From Endoryza sp044226045 (GTDB lineage Bacteria; Bacteroidota; Bacteroidia; Chitinophagales; Chitinophagaceae), in NCBI GenBank assembly GCA_044226045.1, contig JBGAHR010000007.1, positions 62,001 to 126,000 of the forward strand: a stretch of DNA of 64,000 bases, written 5' to 3'. The notes below the pieces were generated by a model, which was not told the DNA's origin, ran no database searches, and worked only from the letters and a program-made list of their open reading frames with translations. Positions 41,755 through 50,100 of this stretch are shown here, piece after piece (the first letter of the stretch is position 1; each line of letters begins with the position of its first letter). The position numbers and the translations under genes are program-made.

Positions 41755-43287
41755 CTATTCCCACTCAATGGTTGCAGGGGGCTTGCTGCTGATATCGTAC
41801 ACAACGCGGTTGATGCCTTTGACGTTGTTGATGATTTCATTCGAAATATGTGCCAGAAATTCATAAGGGAGATGTGCCCAGTCGGCAGTCATGCCATCAA
41901 CACTGGTGACTGCTCTCAGGGCCAGTGTAAATTCATAGGTTCTTTCGTCGCCCATTACCCCTACACTCTTTACAGGAAGAAGAATAGCGCCGGCCTGCCA
42001 AACGGTTTCGTATAGATGATGTTCTTTCAGTCCTTTGATATACCGGTGATCTGCTTCCTGCAGGAGATGCACTTTTTCCGGGGTGATTTCTCCCAAAATG
42101 CGGATAGCCAGTCCGGGACCGGGGAATGGATGCCTGTTCAGCAATTCCGCCGGTATTCCCAATTCATGACCAACCCGCCGAACCTCATCTTTAAAAAGGA
42201 ATCGAAGCGGTTCCACCAGTTCGAGGTGCATGATGTCGGGCAGACCTCCCACATTGTGGTGAGACTTGATGGTAACGGAAGGGCCGTGAACAGATACGCT
42301 TTCGATCACATCGGGATAAATAGTACCCTGACCCAGCAGCCCGATGCCTTCGATCTTTTTGGCTTCGTCCTGGAACACGTCGATAAAGAGTTTGCCGATG
42401 GTTTTTCTTTTTGCCTCGGGATCCGACTTGCCGGCGAGTGCGTTGTAAAAGAGTTCTTTCGCGTCCACGCCTTTTACATTCAGGCCGATCTTTTTATATG
42501 TTTCGAGTACTTCTTCAAATTCATTTTTTCTCAGCACGCCATTGTCAACGAAGATGCCGAATAGCCGGTCTCCGATGGCCCGGTGAATGAGTGTAGCTGC
42601 TACCGTACTGTCTACCCCTCCGCTCAATGCCATGATCACTTTTCGATCACCGATCTGGTCTTTGAGTTGTTGAACTGTGTCGGTAATGAAGTGGGCCGAT
42701 GTCCAGTCCTGCTTGCAGCCGCAGATGTCGACCAGGAAATTGCGGATGATTTTTTTGCCTTCGATACTGTGATAGACCTCCGGGTGGAACTGAACACAAT
42801 AAAGTGGAATGGCCTGCGCTTTCATCTTAAAAGCGGCATAGGGTATGCCATCGGTATTCGCCAATACATCGAATTCTCCCGGCAGTTCCAGGATGGTGTC
42901 GGCGTGACTCATCCAAACCTGAGAAAGCTCGGTGACGTTGTGTAAAAGGGCATCTTCTTTTTTCTTGTGCATGAGCGCCCGTCCGTATTCTCTTTTATTG
43001 CTGTTAGCCACTTTTCCGCCAAACTGTTTGGCGGTTAATTGGGCTCCGTAGCATACGCCCAGTATTGGCAACTTTTCATGAAGTGACCTGATGTCCACTT
43101 CCGGGGCGTTGGCGTCGTTTACACTGAAAGGGGAGCCGGACAGGATGATCCCTTTCAGGCTGGGGTCAAATTCGACTTTTTTATGGTAGGGAACTATTTC
43201 GCAGTAAACATTGGCTTCACGGACAGCCCTGGCGATTAATTGGGTATACTGGCTGCCGAAATCGAGAATGAGAATCTTTTCCGTCAT
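41755..43287 (-). CDS. guaA: GMP synthase (glutamine-hydrolysing)
   Basis: 510 residues from the ATG at 43287 (MTEKILILDFGSQYTQLIAR), the standard GuaA start; the open frame further upstream is rejected. The class I glutaminase domain has GVCYGAQ (nucleophile Cys) and HPEVYHS. The ATP pyrophosphatase domain has the PP-loop MALSGGVDSTV, and the C-terminal dimerisation domain ends KPPATIEWE. It converts XMP to GMP. An inverted repeat GTGAA-TGACG-TTCAC lies upstream at 43410. Confidence 0.97.
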   Translation of the reverse strand: MTEKILILDFGSQYTQLIARAVREANVYCEIVPYHKKVEFDPSLKGIILSGSPFSVNDANAPEVDIRSLHEKLPILGVCYGAQLTAKQFGGKVANSNKREYGRALMHKKKEDALLHNVTELSQVWMSHADTILELPGEFDVLANTDGIPYAAFKMKAQAIPLYCVQFHPEVYHSIEGKKIIRNFLVDICGCKQDWTSAHFITDTVQQLKDQIGDRKVIMALSGGVDSTVAATLIHRAIGDRLFGIFVDNGVLRKNEFEEVLETYKKIGLNVKGVDAKELFYNALAGKSDPEAKRKTIGKLFIDVFQDEAKKIEGIGLLGQGTIYPDVIESVSVHGPSVTIKSHHNVGGLPDIMHLELVEPLRFLFKDEVRRVGHELGIPAELLNRHPFPGPGLAIRILGEITPEKVHLLQEADHRYIKGLKEHHLYETVWQAGAILLPVKSVGVMGDERTYEFTLALRAVTSVDGMTADWAHLPYEFLAHISNEIINNVKGINRVVYDISSKPPATIEWE

Positions 43288-43409
43288 GGTGACGCGAAGA
43301 TAATGCAAACCACTAATTTTTCGGGTCTGAAAGGAGCAATGTGATTTTTTGGTGAGCAATAAATAATTCATCCTTATCTTAGCGAACCACTTCAATCTTT
43401 CACTGTAAC

Positions 43410-43424
43410 GTGAATGACGTTCAC
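43410..43424. promoter_or_regulatory. dyad GTGAA-TGACG-TTCAC between guaA and the DUF2807 gene
   Basis: A perfect 5-bp inverted repeat with a 5-nt centre, 123 bp from the guaA start and 60 bp from the DUF2807 start. A candidate operator for either divergent gene; short arms make chance possible. Confidence 0.3.
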
Positions 43425-43483
43425 TGCGTCTAATGGCATGTATATCTTAAATATTGCCTATAAACCAATCAAATACACAGTAT

Positions 43484-44209
43484 ATGAAAAATGTTATTCT
43501 CTTATGCCTGACCTTTTCCCTTTTTGCCAGTTCCTGTGATTATATCTCCGGCGAAAGGGTAACAGGAAATGGAAGGATAAGTACCAGCGAAAGGAAAGTG
43601 TCTTCTTTTGACGAAGTGGAAGCAGAAGGAGCCGTGGATGTACGTATTTCACAGGGTGAATTCAAGCCGGTTCAGGTAAAAGTGGATGAGAATTTACAGG
43701 AATACATTGAAGTATTCACTGAAGGAAGTCGACTTGTGGTGCGCACTAAATCCGGATTTAATATTGACCCCACTCAGGACCTCGTGGTTTATGTGACCGC
43801 GCCGGTGTATAAAAGAATTGACGTATCAGGAGCCTGCAATATCACTTCTGAAAACAGGATCAATAACCCGGAAGCCATCGATATTGAACTCACCGGTGCC
43901 GGTACCATCAAAATGGAGCTGAATGCACCCAGAACCCGCCTCGATATTTCAGGTGCCGGAGATGCGACACTAGTAGGCGAAACACGCGACTTTGAACTCG
44001 GCATCAGCGGGGCAGGTAAGGCCAAATGTTTCGACTTCAAAACCGAAACAACCACCCTCGATCTGTCCGGAGCGGGTGACGCAGATGTATTTGCCAGCGT
44101 AAAACTGGATGCAACAGCCAGCGGTGCGGGTTCGGTTAGTTACAAAGGAAACCCGAAAGATGTTGTTTCGCATGCGAGCGGTGCGAGCAGCATCAGAAAA
44201 GCAGATTGA
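43484..44209 (+). CDS. DUF2807 lipoprotein (GIN-domain adhesin-like)
   Basis: 241 residues from the ATG at 43484. The lipoprotein signal peptide ends LFASSC (Cys18). The rest is a DUF2807 right-handed beta-helix: repeated short strands around DVSGAC, ELTGAGTIK, DISGAGDATL, GISGAGKAK, DLSGAGDADV and SGAGSVSYKG, i.e. an S-GAG motif about every 20 residues. The family is annotated as putative autotransporter adhesin head, but the function is unproven. The last codons and TGA stop merge into repeat island D. Confidence 0.88.
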   Translation: MKNVILLCLTFSLFASSCDYISGERVTGNGRISTSERKVSSFDEVEAEGAVDVRISQGEFKPVQVKVDENLQEYIEVFTEGSRLVVRTKSGFNIDPTQDLVVYVTAPVYKRIDVSGACNITSENRINNPEAIDIELTGAGTIKMELNAPRTRLDISGAGDATLVGETRDFELGISGAGKAKCFDFKTETTTLDLSGAGDADVFASVKLDATASGAGSVSYKGNPKDVVSHASGASSIRKAD

Positions 44210-44517
44210 GCAATTTGTCAATTCGTCAATTGGTCAATGAGCCAATGATGATGACGGATGACGGATTACGAATGACGGATGGAAATGCAATTTGTCAATT
44301 CCTCAATTGGTCAATGAGCCAATGTTGATAACGGATGACGAATGACGGATGACGGATGGAAGATGCAGAATTCAAAATGAAAAAGTAAAAAATGTGATTA
44401 GAATCAGCATTTCTCTATCTCTTTTCGTAGCGGTTAATCGACTGAAATGTGGTATTCCATCCGTCATCCGTCATCCGTCATCCGTCATCCATCATAACAT
44501 TGGCAAATTGACTAATT
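44210..44517. repeat. composite 8-nt/7-nt intergenic repeat, island D (inverted arrangement)
   Basis: Plus-oriented copies at 44210-44280 and 44286-44360: CAATTTGT, CAATTCGT, CAATTGGT, CAATGAGC octamers, then GATGACG/GATTACG heptamers. An A-rich module follows (44369-44393). A minus-oriented copy at 44517-44456 reads outward from pbpC: CAATTTGCCAATG, then four GGATGAC units. The pbpC stop codon TAG is itself part of an octamer (AATTAGTCAATTTGCC on the minus strand). No gene is seen in this 302-bp junction. Confidence 0.85.
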
Positions 44518-46833
44518 AATCATTTTTACCCTGATCCATACATCCCTGTTTCTGCCCTTATCGTCGGTACAGGAAATTTTTACGGGGCCCTCTTCCGGAA
44601 CAAAAAATTGTTTGGAGCGGGCCTCGGCCGTTTTATAGAATCGGTTGTTGATGTACCAGTAAACTTTCCCCACATCATTTCCTACGTTACACGACAAGAG
44701 TAGGGGTTCGGGATTCTTTTTGCTGATCAGGTATTCAGTTCCGCTTTTGGGATAGGTGATAACCGGACCTCCTTCCCTGAATAACTTTTCACAATCGGGA
44801 TTATGAGGAGGGATTTTTTCATACGCGATTCGATGATCATCGAAATACTGTTGCATATCCGGGCTGACTTTTCGAAACCATTTTTTTCGATAGCCCGTGG
44901 CGGGTGCGCAAATCCGGCAATAAGCGATCTTCCCATCTGCACTGAGCATCATTTCTTCCCGATTGTCGCATTTGCCGGCGGAAGATACCAGGGGGATAAA
45001 ATAGTCCGTACTGAGGTGGGTGCAAAAGTCATTAGGCACCATCCCGGTTTCGGAACATACCTGCCGGGTGTCGCAATCTGCCGGTTGTGTAAACCATTCC
45101 TGGTCGCTGTCGTAATCGATGCTGTTGAAAACACGGAATAAAAGCGGGGTGGCAACTGTAGCGCCGCTGAGACCAGGAACACCTATTCCCGAAAAATTAC
45201 CTACCCATACGCCTACCGTATATTTTTTATTGTACCCAATACTCCAGGCATCACGACGACCATAAGAGGTGCCGGTTTTCCACGCAATTTTTGGCATTCT
45301 CTCCGTTGACTGCCAGTTCAGCGGAAAATCGGGTCGGTTCACTTTGGACAAGGTTTCATTGATCATGAAAGTGGCGGCAGGGCTTAGTATTTTTTCACTC
45401 CTGGTGGTTTTTGTGTTGTTTTTGGGCTGCAGGTACTGAATGGGGTAATAGGTGCCCTCATGAGCGAAAACGGTGTACATGCCCGTCAACTCTTCCAGCG
45501 AAGACCCACAGCCACCCAGGATCATCGACAAACCCAGCTTGCGCTGGTCTTTCCTTACCTGTTTGAAATCACAGGAAGCCAGTTTATTGATAAAGCGATC
45601 CGTGCCGTAAGCACGCAGGCTCTTTACCGCCGGGATATTCAGCGAGTGCTCCAGCGCATATTCCATCGTAACATATCCATTGAATTGACGATCGTAGTTT
45701 TCTGGTGAATATCCCTCATAACTGATCGCCACATCATTGATGACTGATTTCGGTGTCATCAGTCCGGCATCAATGCAAAGCCCGTACAATAAGGGTTTTA
45801 AAGTACTGCCGGGCTGCCGAATCGCGGATGCACCATTTACCTGGCCGTCGTCCGTAGTGTCTTTGAAGTCGGCGGAGCCAACATAACTAATCACCTGGTG
45901 ATTGGCGTTATCGATCACCACCACCGCCGCATTATGAATGTTTTGTAGTTGCAGGGCTCTGACATAGTCTGCCGTTATCTTTTCAATTTGGAATTGGGTG
46001 TTCAGGTTAATGGTAGTAGGGATGATATCCAGGCCCGACGATTTGAGTTTATTTGCCAGGTGAGGTACCCATTGAGGCGCGGCATTCCTTTTTACATCAA
46101 GGGGTTCAGCCAATGCGTCCTGGATTTCCTGGCGGGTAAAAATATTTTCGCTGGCGAATTTATTCAGCCATTTGTTTCTCTCCTTTATGATCAGTTCATT
46201 GTTTTTTCCAGGCACCAGCGACGAGGGCCGGTTGGGAATGATCGACAGGGCCGTGATCTCTGCCAGCGACAGGTGATCCGGATTTTTTTTGAAATAGAGA
46301 ACCGCAGCCGATTTCACTCCTTCGATATTACCTCCGTAGGGAACCAGGTTGAGGTACAGTTGTAATATCTCGTCTTTGGAGTATTTCCATTCCAATTGAA
46401 AGGCACGGAACATCTCCACCAGTTTATTAAGGTAAGTGCGTTTCCGGGGTTCGAGGGCTCTTGCCACCTGCATGGTGATCGTGCTGGCTCCGGAAGTGCG
46501 TTTCCCACGAATGATATTCTTGAACAAGGCGCGAGTGAGGGCAAAAGGATTAACCCCGATATGACGATAGAAGTAGTGATCTTCTTTTTCGACGATCGTT
46601 TTCCGGAGTAATGGAGAGATTTCTTCGAGGGTGGTTTTCATACGCCATTTCTGGTCGCTGGTCAGATAGGCATGGATCACTTCTCCCCGGTTATCGGTAA
46701 CGATCACCGAATACTCGATCTTGTCAGGAACCGGGAAAATCCAGTTTAGCAGAAAGAAGAGCAGCAACAGCGCAACGATGCCAATGGCGCCTATTTTTAT
46801 TCCTTTTATTATGGAAGCAAGAATTTTTTTCAT
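44512..46833 (-). CDS. pbpC: penicillin-binding protein 1C
   Basis: 773 residues from the ATG at 46833. A membrane anchor (about 10-30), a GT51 transglycosylase domain (IVEKEDHYFYRHIGVNP, SGASTITMQVAR), then a transpeptidase domain with Ser343 in QPGSTLKP (SxxK), SLN in LEHSLNIPAV and Lys519 in KTGTSYG. A C-terminal PbpC-type domain (about 690-773) contains RDVWIRVKM. It polymerises and crosslinks peptidoglycan in the periplasm. In many bacteria it is paired with an alpha-2-macroglobulin gene; here that gene is divergent, 353 bp away. Confidence 0.93.
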   Translation of the reverse strand: MKKILASIIKGIKIGAIGIVALLLLFFLLNWIFPVPDKIEYSVIVTDNRGEVIHAYLTSDQKWRMKTTLEEISPLLRKTIVEKEDHYFYRHIGVNPFALTRALFKNIIRGKRTSGASTITMQVARALEPRKRTYLNKLVEMFRAFQLEWKYSKDEILQLYLNLVPYGGNIEGVKSAAVLYFKKNPDHLSLAEITALSIIPNRPSSLVPGKNNELIIKERNKWLNKFASENIFTRQEIQDALAEPLDVKRNAAPQWVPHLANKLKSSGLDIIPTTINLNTQFQIEKITADYVRALQLQNIHNAAVVVIDNANHQVISYVGSADFKDTTDDGQVNGASAIRQPGSTLKPLLYGLCIDAGLMTPKSVINDVAISYEGYSPENYDRQFNGYVTMEYALEHSLNIPAVKSLRAYGTDRFINKLASCDFKQVRKDQRKLGLSMILGGCGSSLEELTGMYTVFAHEGTYYPIQYLQPKNNTKTTRSEKILSPAATFMINETLSKVNRPDFPLNWQSTERMPKIAWKTGTSYGRRDAWSIGYNKKYTVGVWVGNFSGIGVPGLSGATVATPLLFRVFNSIDYDSDQEWFTQPADCDTRQVCSETGMVPNDFCTHLSTDYFIPLVSSAGKCDNREEMMLSADGKIAYCRICAPATGYRKKWFRKVSPDMQQYFDDHRIAYEKIPPHNPDCEKLFREGGPVITYPKSGTEYLISKKNPEPLLLSCNVGNDVGKVYWYINNRFYKTAEARSKQFFVPEEGPVKISCTDDKGRNRDVWIRVKMIN

Positions 46834-46836
46834 CAC

Positions 46837-47186
46837 TACAGTGGAGATGCGAAAACAGATCGAAGGTAATATAAGTAAGTCCGCTCCCGGAGTTCAATTA
46901 ACAAATTCTTATCTCAATTAATTTGCAAACCATTTTTGTTGCAATGTATCTTTCTACTCAAATCCCCTTTCAATATATGGACTCTTCGAGTCTGCCTCCT
47001 TAGGTTCCTGGTTTCATTTATTGTTTTTCGGTCTTGTTTCAGTCAGCCTTTCTTTTGGCAAAAGAAGCTGAGCGATTAAACCGGACCCACGAATGCGGTC
47101 TTTTTGCTGTCATAACAGCGAAATGAAACTGTTTTCGTACATTAACACCACAATCGAATTAAACCTTCTATCAACTCCAACTTTGT
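46837..47186. other. divergent intergenic region pbpC / alpha-2-macroglobulin
   Basis: About 350 bp, AT-rich. It holds two small hairpins, GACTC/GAGTC (46980-46992) and TTCTTTT-GGC-AAAAGAA (47050-47066), and near-matches to the -7 box (TATCTTTC around 46948; CAACTTTG at 47178, too close to the ATG to serve it). No gene is seen. Confidence 0.5.
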
Positions 47187-50100
47187 ATGCGTAAATTTTC
47201 GCTTGTCTCAACAACCCTGGTGGTTGTTATTTTTTTATCATCCTGTAGTCGCAACACCGTTAATCTCGACTATACCAATGCCAAAGAAGAAGTGCCGGCA
47301 TTGGGAAACCTGGTTTTCCGGTTTGATAAATCCCTGGTCAGTGATTCACTGGTGAATATCTGGGATACACTTGAATACATCCGGTTTGAACCCAGGATAG
47401 AAGGCCGGTTTCGTTGGGAACATCCCGATGAACTGGTTTTTTCTCCTTCCAAGCCTTTACCACCTGCCACCACCTTCAAGGCAACCATTACCAGTGAAGT
47501 CCTTCAATTCAGTAAATTCTCCTCAGTAGGCAAAGCCGACAAGATCAGTTTTTCAACGGCTGCCCTGAAACTGGAAAACACCCATGTTACCTGGGTGGCG
47601 CCGTCCGAGTCTTCCACAACCGCGATGCCGCAGCTGGATCTTTATTTTAATTACCCGGTCAATCCGGCCAGCATCAAAGACAAATTAAGCATCCGGTCGG
47701 GCGGAGCTGACCTGCCCTTTACTTTACAGACCCTGTCGGCTTCTGACCGGATCACAGTCGTTTTAAATGGAGTAAAAATGGAGGACAAGGATATTGAAGC
47801 AAAGCTGACCCTTGCAAAAGGCATCGTTCCCCAGGGGGGCGTAAATCCCACTGCCGGGGATTTAGAGGCCAGCCTGGTTATCAGTTCACCCTTTACCTTA
47901 AGTATTAATGATGTGGTTTCCGAACATGGTGGCACCGGTGGTACCATTTATGTGAAAACCAGCCAGCAGGTAGTGCTCGAACAACTTTCCTCCTTTATAA
48001 AACTTGCGCCAACCGTTAAGTTTACCGTGCAGCAAACGGACGATGGTTTTTCAATCAGCAGTGACGACTTCGATGCGGAGAAAAGTTATCTGCTCACCCT
48101 GCAAAAGGGTCTCAAGGGAAAACTGGGCGGTACGCTCAGGGAGCAGTATGATAATAATATAGCTTTTGGAGAACTCGAACCCTCCATCAGTTTTGCTAAT
48201 AATAAGGCCGTATACCTATCCGGTAAGGGCAATCAGAACATAGAAGTGAGGATCGTCAATATGCCGAAGGTTAAGGTGATCATCTCCAAGATTTACGAGA
48301 GCAATCTGCTGGCAGCACAGCGATACAGTTACTATCCGAATGACCGGAATACCGAAGACGAAGAATATTATGGCCAGGGAAGTTCCGATATGCAGATGGG
48401 TGATATTATCTATGAAAAGGAAATTGACACGCGCAGTTTGCCCAAATACGGTAACAGCCGGCTTTTCAAATTCAATCCCGAGGACCGGCTGGCCGATTTC
48501 AAAGGCATTTATCATATCCTGATCAGGTCGACAGAAGATTACTGGATCAGCGACAGCCGTTTTATTTCCATGAGTGATCTTGGGTTGATCGCGAAAGAAG
48601 GAAAGGACAAGATCGTTGTGTTTGTCAATTCTCTTCAAACGGCCACGGCCGTGAATGGAGTGAATGTGGTGGCATATGGCGCCAACAACCAGGTGTTGGG
48701 CAATGGGACCACCAATAATGAAGGGGTGGCCGAAATCAGTTACCTCCGGAAAGAATTTTATGGATTCAGGCCAGCGATGATCATCGCCAAAAATGCCGAT
48801 GATTTCAACTACCTGCCATTTAATAACACCAGGGTCAATACGTCCCGGTTTGAAGTGGGTGGCCGCCATTCCAATGTAACCGGCCTGGATGCTTTTATTT
48901 ATGCAGAGCGTGACATCTACCGGCCGGGTGAAACCGTAAATTTCTCGGTGATCCTGCGGGATCAACAGTGGAAATCGCCGGGTGAGTTACCCATGAAGTT
49001 GAAATTTCTTCAGCCCAACGGCAAAGAGCTTAAATCTTTCCGGAAGAACCTGAATGCACAGGGATCACTGGAAGGAGAGGTGGCTATATCCGCGTCTGCC
49101 ATAACCGGTTCGTATACACTGGAACTTTATACCTCCAATGATATTCTGCTGGGAAGCAAAAGTTTTAGTGTGGAAGAGTTCGTGCCGGATCGCATTCGGG
49201 TAAATGCAAAGCTCGATAAAAACACGCTGACGCCCGGACAGACAGCCGTACTTTCCTTCACTGCCCAGAATTTCTTCGGGCCACCGGCGGCCAACCGCAA
49301 TTATGAATATGAAGTTCAGGTAAAGCAAAAAGCCTTTGCGCCGCGCAAATTCAATCAGTATGATTTCGGCATTGTGAACACAGCCGTTTCTTTCGACAAG
49401 GTGACTGATGAGGGAAAGACAAATGACAATGGCGAAGGAAGTAACAGTTACACTGTGCCGGCCGGATTCAAAAATAACGGCCTGTTGCAGGCGAGTTTCT
49501 ATACCACCGTTTTTGATGAGACCGGCCGACCTGTCAGCCGGGTTGTCAATGCAGCTATTTTTACGCAGGAGACCTTTATCGGAATGGGTAGTGACGGTTA
49601 CTGGTATCAGCCGCTGAACCAGCCTGTACGGTTTCCGTTGATCGCACTGGATACAAAAGAAAATGTAACTTCTGTTAAAGCGGACGTGAAGGTAGTGAAG
49701 CATGAGTACAGAACTGTATTGACTAAACAGGGTAGCTATTTCAGGTATGAATCACAGAAAGAGGACAAAGTGCTTGCCGAGCAATCTGTAAACATCTCCG
49801 GTGAATCTTCTTCATTTACTTATGTACCCCGAACACCCGGTGATTACGAAGTAAGAGTTTCTCTTCCCGGCGCGTCCAGTTATGTGAGCCAGACATTCTA
49901 CAGTTATGGTTCCTGGGGTAGTGAGGTCAGTTCATTTGAGGTGAACACGGAAGGAAATATCGACATCAGTCTCGATAAGCCGTCCTATAATACCGGGGAA
50001 ACAGTTAAGGCTTTGTTCAAGACTCCATTTGATGGAAAGATGCTGGTAACGCTTGAAACCGATAAACTGGTGAAGTACCAGTATGTCACAGTGGAGAAAA

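Noticed and set aside
48216..48965. 249-codon minus-strand frame
   Set aside because: Antisense to the alpha-2-macroglobulin gene; shadow.
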